Part shown: positions 1 through 9,949 of the stretch, in pieces
How the letters are laid out: each line of letters opens with the position of its first letter
Numbering within the stretch: position 1 is the stretch's first letter
Assembly: GCA_029449235.1 (NCBI GenBank)
Contig: JANATG010000014.1
Location: 1-64,000, forward strand
Direction: 5' to 3'
From: Linnemannia schmuckeri
Lineage: Eukaryota; Mortierellomycota; Mortierellomycetes; Mortierellales; Mortierellaceae
Length of the DNA stretch: 64,000 bases
The notes under the pieces: generated by a model
Database searches by the model: none
Told to the model about the DNA's origin: nothing
The model's input: only the letters and a program-made list of their open reading frames with translations
Made by a program: the position numbers and the translations under genes

Positions 1-895
1 AAACCCTAAACAACCCTAAAAAAACCCTAAAAAACCCTACAAAACCCTAAAAACCTAAAAAACCCTAAAAAACCCTAAAAACCCTAAAAAAACCCTAAAA
101 AAACCCTAAAAAACCCTAAAAAACCCTAAAAAACCCTAAAAAACCCTAAAAAACCCTAAAAAACCCTAAAAAAACCCTAAAAAACCCTAAAAAACCCTAA
201 AAAACCCTAAAAAAACCCTAAAAAACCCTAAAAAAACCCTAAAAAACCCTAAAAAACCCTAAAAAACCCTAAAAAACCCTAAAAAACCCTAAAAAACCCT
301 AAAAAACCCTAAAAAACCCTAAAAACCCTAAAAAACCCTAAAAAACCCTAAAAAACCCTAAAAAAACCCTAAAAAACCCTAAAAAACCCTAAAAAAACCC
401 TAAAAAACCCTAAAAAAACCCTAAAAAACCCTAAAAAACCCTAAAAACCCTAAAAAACCCTAAAAAACCCTAAAAAACCCTAAAAAACCTAAAAAACCCT
501 AAAAAACCCTAAAAAACCCTAAAAAACCCTAAAAAACCCTAAAAAACCCTAAAAAACCCTAAAAAACCCTAAAAAACCCTAAAAAACCCTAAAAAACCCT
601 AAAAAACCCTAAAAACCCTAAAAAACCCTAAAAAACCCTAAAAACCCTAAAAAACCCTAAAAAACCCTAAAAAACCCTAAAAAACCCTAAAAAACCCTAA
701 AAAACCCTAAAAAACCCTAAAAAAACCCTAAAAAACCCTAAAAAACCCTAAAAAAACCCTAAAAAACCCTAAAAAAACCTAAAAAACCCTAAAAAACCCT
801 AAAAAACCCTAAAAAACCCTACAAAACCCTAGACAACGCTAAAAAAAACCCTATAAAAACCCTAGTAAACCCTAAGGATACTATAACAACCCTAT
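1..895. repeat. telomeric repeat array, C-rich strand, left chromosome end
   Basis: Tandem CCCTAAAAAA units run almost without break from base 1 to about 829, then degenerate to about 895. The dominant unit is 10 nt (A6); 9-nt (A5) and 11-nt (A7) units are mixed in, and a few units lack one C. The G-strand reading is TTTTTTAGGG, longer in T than the TTAGGG of most fungi. The C-rich strand reading inward from the first base is the orientation expected at a left chromosome end. Array length, position at the sequence start and the degenerate centromere-side border make a true telomere much likelier than an interstitial block. Confidence 0.95.
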
Positions 896-3800
896 TAAAC
901 ATAAACTCTCAAACTAACCCCAAAAACATCACAATCCATAACTCTAAACTGCATTCGTAGATATATACACTTAGAGTTGTTGGTACCACCTATACCATGA
1001 ACACTTCAAATATGTTAGTATGGTTTTGTACTATACTAAGAAGTTATTAAGTTAGCATATTAACCACTAGCTCTGAGGATGAATATCTAGTATGAAGTAC
1101 GGCTTAAAATTCTACATATGTCATTATCGAATGCTGCATTAGTAATATTCCGTAATTGAATGCACTCATGCGCTGCCTATATAATGACCTTCTTTCTATA
1201 TTTTGCCGAAGGCTTTTTGTCAACCTTTTGTATCTTTAATCTGGCATGTCCTTATCATGTTATATTTACGGTGCAATTAAGTTGTCGAAAATGAAATCTC
1301 TCGCAAGGTTTCTTGTCTTGCGTAATGAACATTCGCACATAATTTTATTTACTCCCAACTTATGGTAGCAGAGTGTAATGATGGACTTAGTGGTGTAAAC
1401 AGTGGTTCCTCTATCTTCCAATTTATTGTATGGTTAAAACCCATATACTTGGCGATTGCAACCGTTCCGCCATAAGGTAAGAAAACATGCACCTTTTCAT
1501 TGATATTGCATCTAGAGATCATAGGATGAGACTCACCTCGCAGATAATTGAAAATAATCTTGCTAGCTTATATATCAAAAGATAATAACTGGGTTTTCAA
1601 CACGGATTATTTCATAATTTCTTCTAACCTGGCCATGACATTTATTTCCACTGAATGGTCGCCTTTTGCCTCTCTTATTGTACATCATCTGGGTGTTATG
1701 CTTAATTGTTTGTGGTAATTATTCTTTGCAGTCCTCCACATTATTTCCCTGTGATAAGGACGTTGTCAATGCACTAATTCGTAAATAAATTGGAGCGGTC
1801 ATGGGGTTAATTATCCACATAGAGCCATTCTTTTTAAGGGTAGAGTGCTTTCGATCAATGACAATAAGCGAATAGTTCTTTCTTGAGAATCATGCGGGGT
1901 TAATACAATCGGTTCTTATCATTTTCAAATGGTTACCTCGTCAATTCGATCTTGTTGTATCCCATACAAACGTTGCGATGGTCGAAATTATCAGCACGAT
2001 CCGAGTACCTGTGGTCCTTGTAACGGTCGACTCGTTGCGTGAATGTCATTTGAGACACAAGGCTTTTCTTAACCCACCGCTTTCCAACATGGACAAACTT
2101 ATTTACACCTTGTAGCGAATATTATGGGTCCTTCCTTCATTCTTCCATAGTGATACTGTGTTGACCAACGTAACGTAAATTATCCATAATTTTTCTGGAG
2201 GTCATACAGGGACAGCCAATTTCTGGTTGTAATGCGTTTGCAGTCATTGGAATGTCAACGTCATGAAGGATTATGGACTTATTTTTCAAAGTAGGAAGTA
2301 AGTTAGGCTAATATAGAAACAACCCTTTTGCGCGTGTGTAATCCAAGAGATACTTAATATCGATGTATCCAGCATTGTACGATGGATGAGATATACGTGC
2401 TGTCTTAAAAAAGATGTCATTGTCGGCGTCTATGGGGCCATCGTTGATTACTTTAATTGATTCCACGTTTTAGAAGACTGTCTGAACGTTTTCCTTAGTT
2501 TTCTATTTACTTTCCAGTTGTTGTTCCCTTGTGTCTTCTCTATCATGATTGAACAATCCAAAGAAAATTATGGAGCCACAGAGAGCTTGGAAAGGCAGGA
2601 GGATCCTGTCATTTCAATACTTTCTGGTGGAGTTGCATAAAGTCTACTCATATCTGAATAAGATGGGATTTTTCGGTGGGAACATCGTTTACTAGCTTCT
2701 TTGATCGAGCCTTCGACATGTTAGGTAAGGTAGGTCAGTAGAGTTTTAAAATATAGCTTTTCACTTCTTCCCGACTAATCATGTATTTTCCGGCGTCCTT
2801 TTCCGTGAGTAAGCCAATTTCACGGATCCCATCGCGAATCGCCTGGTAGGAGATATTTAACAATGTTTTGATCCGTTGGACACTGTGCGCCCTGATATCT
2901 AGTGGGTACAGCTTTCGATGGTTGTCTAAAAAGCGTCCAGATACACCAACATACATAGCTCTAACCCCGTAGAGTACACAAGTCGGACACCGCCTCTTAT
3001 GGCGCGATCTAGTTAATAAATTTGGCATGGTAGAAGTTAATTATGGTAATTAATGGTTAGTTAAGCCATTGTCATTACCTGCTAATGAGTGGTAACTTAC
3101 CTCGCCTATTTACCAAACCATTCGAAATAGTAAAATGGACAGAAAGTGTAATATCTGTAAGCGGAGAAAGGATAGAGAAAAGGACTACTATGGGTCTAAT
3201 ATATCCATATGTTTAAATCGTGTTAAACTACGATCTAATAAATAAAAGAAAGTGGCAAAGATGCCAATTATGGGTATGTTGGAGACATTGTAGGAGAACC
3301 AGGATGTAATTATGCACCACTAAAAGGAAATATTGGAATGAGTCTTCGACTTGGAATCAAGTATGGAGATTGTAGATGGTGATATCAAGGAGATAATAAG
3401 ATGGTTAAAGAAATTATCTAATTTTCAAAACTTTCAATTTTAAGTTAATGGAGGTAAATGGGGGGTTGAGGGCATCGGGTGTACCAGAGCTTCACCACCC
3501 CTGGTCCATAGCTATTACCCGAAGAAAAAATCATCCGAGAAGATTGGAATAGACGCCAGTTATTTCTCAACTGCCATGAGATATTCCTCTACATCGGGGA
3601 CCCCCTTGGTTAGTCTTTTCTCTCTTTTAAAAGATACCATTGTATTGTATATCCACTATGCTTTTGGGTATCCGTGGACGCCCAATGGTGTATCCAACCA
3701 TTTGGAGTTAAGATGGTTTCCAAGGCGGACATGCTCTTCCTTGGCTGATTTGAGAAATCGTTGTCCCACCTTCAGTGATTTCAAGCTGTCTATATTGAAT

Positions 3801-5296
3801 GGCATGTATAATTCGTCCTTACCTTTGTGATATTCTCCTTGTCTGTCAGGATGAGGCTTGACGATGTTTCTTGTTTTTTATTCGTGATTTTGTATCCTGT
3901 TGGTTGAACTGAGGGGTGCATATAACTACCCTGGTCGATTTACCTTGTTGAAGCTGTTATGCGGTAGTCTCTTTAATATACTGTGTAAAAGGCTTTATGT
4001 CCATTGTTTGTTGATCTGAGTACGAAAACTGCAAAAGAATGCATTTATGGCAACGACTGTTGTGTGCGTACACATTATGTATGAGACATTTAGCGCATTT
4101 ATGACATATTTACTCGTGTGAAAAGATGAGCATATAAATCACGAGCTACCAGAAACAAAAAGGAAAAGTTTCTGTTTAGTTCAATACTATTTCTACTATG
4201 GCGACCATTTACGCTCATGGTATATGATTTGGCACTTTTTAAAATTTGCAAGACGTTTGGCGCATTAATATCCAGTTGTATTCCTTACCTAAGGTATACT
4301 TGCAAGTGTAAATTGTCTGCCACACATTTGCAAGGCCGGTTCATGCTATGATCGATCCTCGACACTACGTTGGAAATAATCTGCACAAGTTTCCTACTTT
4401 ATGTCTTAAATGCCAGCAACCATAAGTATACACTGCATTGTAGTCTCGATGGCTAGAAGCAAGTTGTAGAATACCTTCACTTGCAGTCCCTAAGTGTAGG
4501 TTGCCTTCCTTTACATGAACATGGAGAGCGATAGGAGCTCTTGTGCACTAATTCTCCGTTCATGGCCATACTAGTTGGGACATGGCAGCATACTTCGCCT
4601 TGTTTTCATCCTGAATCCTAACTGCTGATGAGTTGATAGTTTTTAAAAATCTACAAGATGTGCGAAAAACTACCTTGCACTAAAAAATCCCCTTGTATAT
4701 GTTCATATACACATACATGTTCTTATTCACATTTATTTTCACTCTCTTTTTCTATATAAGTTATCACAACAACGACTGAATAATTGACTCAATAATCGTC
4801 ACGGTCTAATATGTTTCTAGCAATGGCCTATGTTATTTACTTTCTGCTTTCGCGTCAGTATGATGGTTGAAGAGAATTGTGTATTTCTGACGAGTTAAAA
4901 GATGGTTGGTTAAGATGATCACAAGAAAGTTGATGAATGTCAAAAACTGCAATTTATTGAATCACTTTTTCTTATCACTGTACATGGATAACGTATGAAG
5001 AGGAAATACCATGGAGTGTTAGTTGGTGACCGCTTTAAATATCATTGAGGAGAGGTGATACTGTGTTTGACAAGCAATATATACAGGTTCGGCGATCTAA
5101 CATAGGCAAAGACACCAAGCACATGCGATAATAAATGCTTTTCGTGTGTACAGCGCAATACCTCCACCACGTTAATGATATGGAGCATCCGCTGGTTGGC
5201 GGAGGACAGGACGGATCGTTGGTTAATTATGGTAAGAAGGAGGTTGGAATGATTTTGGCAATGTCGTCAAATGTGCGGATGTGACATTTTACATTA
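896..5296. other. AT-rich subtelomeric spacer without convincing genes
   Basis: About 4.4 kb of AT-rich sequence follows the telomere. Reading frames are short and frequently interrupted; apart from the weak small ORF at 2735-3028 I see no coding pattern, no tandem repeat and no recognisable element. A 37-codon frame at 3134-3247 (+) with a Cys-x2-Cys start is noted separately and is not called as a gene. Telomere repeats do not recur inside this stretch. Confidence 0.6.
2735..3028 (-). CDS. small hypothetical protein (97 aa), weak
   Basis: An ATG-initiated 97-codon frame in AT-rich surroundings. The N-terminal part is basic and holds a CPTC pair; the C-terminal half (from VQRIKTLLNISYQAI to the end) looks like two short helices followed by a basic segment, loosely similar to a helix-turn-helix. 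No family is recognised. There is no neighbouring gene, and no splice sites stand out. It could be a chance frame or the last exon of a decayed gene. Its length in such AT-rich DNA is the main argument for noting it. Confidence 0.2.
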   Translation of the reverse strand: MPNLLTRSRHKRRCPTCVLYGVRAMYVGVSGRFLDNHRKLYPLDIRAHSVQRIKTLLNISYQAIRDGIREIGLLTEKDAGKYMISREEVKSYILKLY

Positions 5297-5511
5297 GGTC
5301 AAAAAATTGTTGCAGTGTTTTTACATTTTTTCTTTTCTCTTATTTTTCAAATAACTTCTCTATCTCGCCTATCCAGCCCTTCTAATACTAAAGAAAGCCC
5401 ATTCATTCAGGAATGCTATAAGAAAAGTCCCATAGCACTATGATTATTTGTTGTAGAGAAATGACTAGAAAGATCAAGACTGGTCATTGCAACAATTTTT
5501 TGACTAGCTTA
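5297..5511 (+). repeat. left terminal inverted repeat of the Tc1-type element
   Basis: About 215 bp, matching the reverse complement of 6707-6921 over its full length with few differences. Its inner end (about 5485-5505, reading ATTGCAACAATTTTTTGAC) is itself an inverted copy of its outer end, so each repeat is bounded by a 19-20 bp inverted pair. Both ends may be transposase binding sites; that is inference. Confidence 0.88.
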
Positions 5512-5522
5512 CTTCTATGAAC

Positions 5523-6539
5523 TTAGTACCTTGTATGCCCTCCTTTGGCTTTCAAAACGGCATGGACACGACGTGGCATGGATGTATATAGGGACTGGAT
5601 AAACTGAGCAGGGATTCTCTCCCATTCCTCCAGCACCACTTGCCATAAATCATGGATGCTTGTGGGTCGTTTGTCTCGAAGTCCTATTTGAACTTTAAGG
5701 TATTTCCAAACGTGCTCAATGGGATTAAGATCGGCCGATTGCGATGGCCAAGGAAGCACCTCAATCCCCTTATCCTCCAAATATATCTTGGTGGCTGTAG
5801 CGGTGTGTTTCCGGTCATTGTCATGCTGGAAAATAAAATCGCCCGGCTCGTATCCATAGTACTCTAGGCTGTCCCAAAGGGTTGTGTCAAGAATACCAAT
5901 GTAGTACACCGCCTTCATCGTTCCATCGTAGATCTGGCATCCGTAGCCAAGGCCCTTGCTTGTCATACATCCCCAAAACATCAGGTTGCCACCTCCATGC
6001 TTGACTGTTTCCTCGATATGAAATGGCTGTAGTGGGGTGTCCAGCTTTCTCAAGCAGTACTTGATGCCGTCGGAGTTCCAGAGGTTGATCTTGGTTTTGT
6101 CTGAAAAGATGACGCGCCTCCAGTCATCAACTGTCCAGTGTTGGTGTGCCCTTGCCCATTTTAATCGTTCCTGCTGATGCTTTTTGGAAAGAAAAGGTTT
6201 TTTGGATTTTTTTCTAGGATCGATCCTAATTTTCCGCAGGCTATTCAGGATTGTTTGATATGAGATTTGTATTCCTTCTTGTTGTAGACGCTTGTGTACA
6301 TCTTTTCCCGTTGTGCAGTCTCCCTTTAAGACGTTTCTGTTGATTTGGCGTAGCCTAATATCCGAAAGAATACATGGACGTCCAGAGGCCTGCCTGGGAA
6401 GAGTTGGGAGAAAAGCGTTTTTAAGCCTTGAAACCGTTGCCTTGTTTACGCCGACTGCTTTAGCCACACCGCTGATGGATTGTTGTTTCTGAAGAAGCCA
6501 GAGAATCTGTTCCTTGGTTATATTGTTGATGCTTTTCAT
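5523..6539 (-). CDS. Tc1/mariner transposase, DD34E, intact
   Basis: A 338-residue protein, the usual length for Tc1 transposases. I start at the ATG at 6539 (MKSINNITKEQ) because the upstream frame lacks an ATG. An N-terminal helix-turn-helix (about residues 5-50, ISGVAKAVGVNKATVSRLK) is followed by a second HTH region (about 60-105) and the DDE catalytic domain. The three acidic residues are visible: Asp in VIFSDKTK, Asp in FQHDND, and Glu in LNPIEHVW, with 34 residues between the last two, hence DD34E. It cuts and joins the element ends within the nucleus. No stop or frameshift is present, so it could be active. Family assignment is secure. Confidence 0.93.
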   Translation of the reverse strand: MKSINNITKEQILWLLQKQQSISGVAKAVGVNKATVSRLKNAFLPTLPRQASGRPCILSDIRLRQINRNVLKGDCTTGKDVHKRLQQEGIQISYQTILNSLRKIRIDPRKKSKKPFLSKKHQQERLKWARAHQHWTVDDWRRVIFSDKTKINLWNSDGIKYCLRKLDTPLQPFHIEETVKHGGGNLMFWGCMTSKGLGYGCQIYDGTMKAVYYIGILDTTLWDSLEYYGYEPGDFIFQHDNDRKHTATATKIYLEDKGIEVLPWPSQSADLNPIEHVWKYLKVQIGLRDKRPTSIHDLWQVVLEEWERIPAQFIQSLYTSMPRRVHAVLKAKGGHTRY

Positions 6540-6706
6540 GCTAGTAATATCAGGGTAACTGTAATAGTAAATGTATAGCAAAGCTTCAGCGATATGCCAC
6601 TTTCTTTATATATCTTTGCTTACTAACCCAGCAGACATTCTAATAGATGACTAATGCAATTATGGAACGTTCTAGTATTAGCTAGGCGCCATAATTACTA
6701 CAGTTG

Positions 6707-6921
6707 TAGGCTAGTCAAGAAATTGTTGCAATGACCAGTCTTGATCTTTCTAGTCATTTCTCTACAACAGGTGATCACAGTGCTATGAAACTTTTTTATA
6801 GCGTTCCTGGATGAATGGGCTTTCTTTAGTATTAGGAGGGCTGGATAGGCGAGATAGAGAAGTTATCTTGAAAAATAAGAAAAAAGAAAAAATGTAAAAA
6901 CACTGCAACAATTTTTTGACC
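6707..6921 (-). repeat. right terminal inverted repeat of the Tc1-type element
   Basis: Reverse-complement partner of 5297-5511, followed by the flanking TA at 6922-6923. The inner boundary carries the same short inverted motif (GTCAAGAAATTGTTGCAATG near 6714-6733), with one T/C difference from the left copy. Confidence 0.88.
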
Positions 6922-6923
6922 TA

Positions 6924-7865
6924 CTGTAATTCTGTTCATCTGTGGCTGATATTTTTAAGAGAGATGTCTTTTCCCCGTAACTGATCTCTACGTAATTGCA
7001 GTTCCTTATTGTAAGATATATATGCTTACAAGCCTCTCTGTACCGTGTGTAATTGCCACAAGTGCAAGAGCAAAGTCATGGAAAATCTTCATCTGTGCAG
7101 ACAGAATGCAAGTCATTATGCCCAGAGAAAGATCTTCTTAGGAACTACAATAGAATAGAGTGACATATAATTTAAAGTATGATCACGAAGACTATTGCCA
7201 TCATTGGGTACTGAAGGAGATTGTTTGAAAATGTAAGTACCTTTTTATCATGGAACACCTCATCATTCATATCTTTGGCTTCAACAAAGGGCAATACCAT
7301 TGCCTTTGCTTTCTTGTCACGGTAGATTCCGAGAGCATTATGGATTGTAGTCCACGAATGATCTTGTAGTACACCCTTTTCACTTAAATGTGGGGATTTT
7401 TTATTTGAAAAGTCCAGCATTCTATTGAATGAAAATATATGCCTAAGGTACTCAGTCAGATTTCTTAATTTCCTGGCAATGTTATTTGTAAAATCATCTG
7501 TGTATGACCAATGTACAAACCGTACGTTCACTCGTCTCTTTCTCATACTCCCATCCCATGGTCATCATTTCAAGGTGCCAAAGAAAAATAAAACAAGCTC
7601 CCGCACAAGCTCCCACATATGGCATTCGTCTCTCAGAGACATTACCTCTGACAGCAACAGAGCCAATGCCCCTTCTAATGTAAATGAGAACATGCACATT
7701 TTTTGGCACCGCGCACTACTTACAGAAGCATGGGCGGGCACATCTCAAGAAAGTCAACCTTCACAGGTCGCTGGATTTCATAAGTATCGAGGGAAAGGCT
7801 TTCCTTTCGATATCATATGGAGCTTGTGGAGATTTATCGGTATTTTCGCCAGAAGAAGGACGTCA
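6924..7865. other. spacer with unrecognised fragmentary reading frames
   Basis: No recognisable gene. One ATG frame on the minus strand (7172-7546, 124 codons) is followed near 7230 by a possible GTACTTAC donor, so it could be a first exon, but no partner exon or domain is visible. Overlapping frames on the plus strand here may contain the eroded upstream part of the pogo-type transposase that becomes recognisable from about 7870. Confidence 0.35.
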
Positions 7866-7869
7866 AGGT

Positions 7870-9400
7870 CAACCCAATAATTTTCACTACTTTATAAAGG
7901 CGAATATCCATCCAGAGTTCGTCAAGCAATGGGACAAGAATTACGACAAGATCAAGTACGATGTGCTTCATGGTCGAGAAAACAAGTATATGCTTTTCAA
8001 GGATCCGTCAACGCTGGTACGATACTTGGTCGATTGAGCTGTTTATAACTGGCTGGTTGAGGTGCGAAAGGAAATGGCATCGTCAGTGGTCGTCACCTCC
8101 AGTCTACAGCTGAGACCATTTTCCATATGCTTGCCAATGTCATCGCTCCTGAAGGCATCCCATTTGGTCGTCCAATCTCCTTCACGGCATCTTGGCGAAC
8201 TCGGATAAGGAAGGACAACTGTATCACATGTCTTGATTTCAAAGGGAGGCGGGGGAGTATCGACATGCAAGCAATTGAGTCAAGGATGGCTGAGCTCCGG
8301 ACAATATCTACAATTGCAACAAGACAGGGATGTATCTGTTGGGGGTGCCCGCCTGCTTCTACAGCACCCCGGAGTTCAGCAGCTATGCCAAGGTTATAAA
8401 GGAGCTGCCTCTTGTGTATCAATTCTCCTTTGTATCAAGGCCACTGGGTCTTTACTTACATGAGAAAAGAGCATATCAGCGGTAAGGTCTCTTGTCATCA
8501 GTAAGTATACATGATCCCAATGCGCCATTCCATAAATATGATCGTAAAACAAATTTCTAACCCTCGCTCGCTTTGGTTCTTTAGGCGAAAACCTTGCTTG
8601 GACATCAAGCCATGCAAAAACGTCCCCATCACCTTGATAAGGCATGTGTCGCGCCCATGCCGCTTTTTGTGGCAAAAACATATACATAAACAAAAGTGGC
8701 AAATTAATTCTAATTTTTGTTACCAGCGGCAATGCAAGTCTTTCTCATTAGGTTTTTACATTGCTTTACCATTTAGCTAAATAGTCTGCCTCTCTGCCAT
8801 AGATAGTTCTGAACCTAGTAACTTGAACAGTACTTTATCTCTATCCTTGAAACACTATCTACACTCATATCCCTCTCTCGCTCCCTTCCTGTGTGTGCCT
8901 TGAGAAAGGTTAACCTTGGCCCGCCTAGTCAAGATTCTCGACAGCATGGAGACAAATACATGGCTTGGGATCTCTGTATGGACTGGCTTCACGCTCTTGA
9001 CGACAGCCTTTCAAAACCGAGTCTTCTGCTCTTCAATTTCCTGTTGATCACATAAAGGCATTGCGAGATCGACCTGTCGACAGGAAATGAGTGGATACAC
9101 CTCCAAGCAAACTCAACGTCTGTCGCACAACCAATGGATGTTGGAGTGATCAGTGTTTTCAGACGAAGGTACGTTGAGATGCTCACCAACCAGGCGATTG
9201 TAAACAGCTATGCCAGCGGAAAGAATGTCGCCTATGGCGAGGCATGGAGTTTGATCCCATATGCATGGTCCCAGGTCAAGCCTTCGACACTACGGCAATG
9301 TTGCAACATATTAGGTTTAAAGTCCACCTTAGTTAGTCATTTCTCATCACTCTTATTCACTTCTGACTCTTCTGTGATACTAGACCTAGAAACCTAGTTA
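7870..9400 (+). pseudogene. pogo/Tigger (CENP-B-type HTH, DDE) transposase remnant
   Basis: Pieces of one transposase occur in order but in different frames. About 7880-8080: an N-terminal HTH region ending STLVRYLVD, then a TGA, then AVYNWLVEVRKEM. About 8107-8320: the CENP-B/Tc5 DNA-binding part (GRHLQSTAETIFHMLANVI; SFTASWRTRIRKDN; GSIDMQAIES). About 8299-8350: PDNIYNCNKTGMYL, equivalent to the family's NMDETG motif, with the catalytic Asp replaced by Asn. About 8405-8455: CVSILLCIKATGS. About 9095-9300: LQANSTSVAQPMDVGVISVF and AWSQVKPSTLRQC, the conserved C-terminal part of the DDE domain. Frameshifts, stops and the lost catalytic residue make this a dead copy. I could not find its terminal repeats. 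Confidence 0.75.
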
Positions 9401-9539
9401 CTCCCTTGTATATGTAGATGTACCATAGTAATAACATCAATCATCACTGCTTCAATCCTCGTCTCTTGTCCCTGCTTTCACTGGTCCTACCTTCTGCTGT
9501 TGCAAATGTTTTCACGCTGTGAAGGTTCCTCCAAAGGCG

Positions 9540-9940
9540 ATGGCTGACAGCCTGGAAGAGAGATTGGCAGATATGCAGGAGCGGCAACCAGAGTATCCAC
9601 CATTGGTAGATACAGCCGAAGAACTAAGGAAACGACATTTTCTTCAACTTATTGCATCAACTTTGGACGGATATACGTTCAACTTTACCCTTGTAAACAA
9701 CCAAAAGGATGCACAGGATCTGGCAGAGGAGATAAGAAAGGCAGTACACGAGAAGCTGGTCAAAAGGGTAGCTCTGTTTGCGCCGTGAGAAAGGAGCTCC
9801 GCCATCGAGCCGGACGATCGCAATTCATTCAAGCTTGCAGTTGGATCGATCAAAGTAGACGAGTGGTAAGCAATAATCCAGAGGTTCGATAAGCAGCGCG
9901 ATTGTTTACCCCCAATACTAAGCAAAATTAAGTATATCTC
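9540..9940 (+). pseudogene. decayed coding fragment, unknown family
   Basis: From the ATG at 9540 a charged, helix-rich frame of 82 codons (MADSLEERLADMQERQPEYP...) runs to a TGA at 9786-9788. The same frame then continues with protein-like composition (SSAIEPDDRNSFKLAVGSIK, VDEW), meets a TAA, and goes on (AIIQRFDKQRD). Coding-like sequence on both sides of two in-frame stops suggests a nonsense-broken gene. It could be the tail of the adjacent pogo-type transposase or an unrelated host gene; I do not recognise the family. Confidence 0.4.
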
Positions 9941-9949
9941 AAGCATATA

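Larger units (their letters stand above)
5297..6921 (-). mobile_element. Tc1/mariner-type DNA transposon, apparently complete, 1625 bp
   Basis: Two inverted copies of about 215 bp (5297-5511 and 6707-6921) enclose one intact transposase gene. TA dinucleotides sit directly outside both ends (5295-5296 and 6922-6923), as expected from TA target duplication. Both ends begin GGTCAAAAAATTGTTGCAGTG when read inward. The repeats differ only by scattered substitutions, and the transposase frame is unbroken, so the insertion is probably fairly recent. It lies inside the gene-free subtelomere and interrupts no visible gene. Confidence 0.9.

Noticed and set aside
1..895. CRISPR-like or satellite array
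   Set aside because: The repeats are contiguous without spacers and are telomeric in sequence and position; eukaryotic context also argues against CRISPR.
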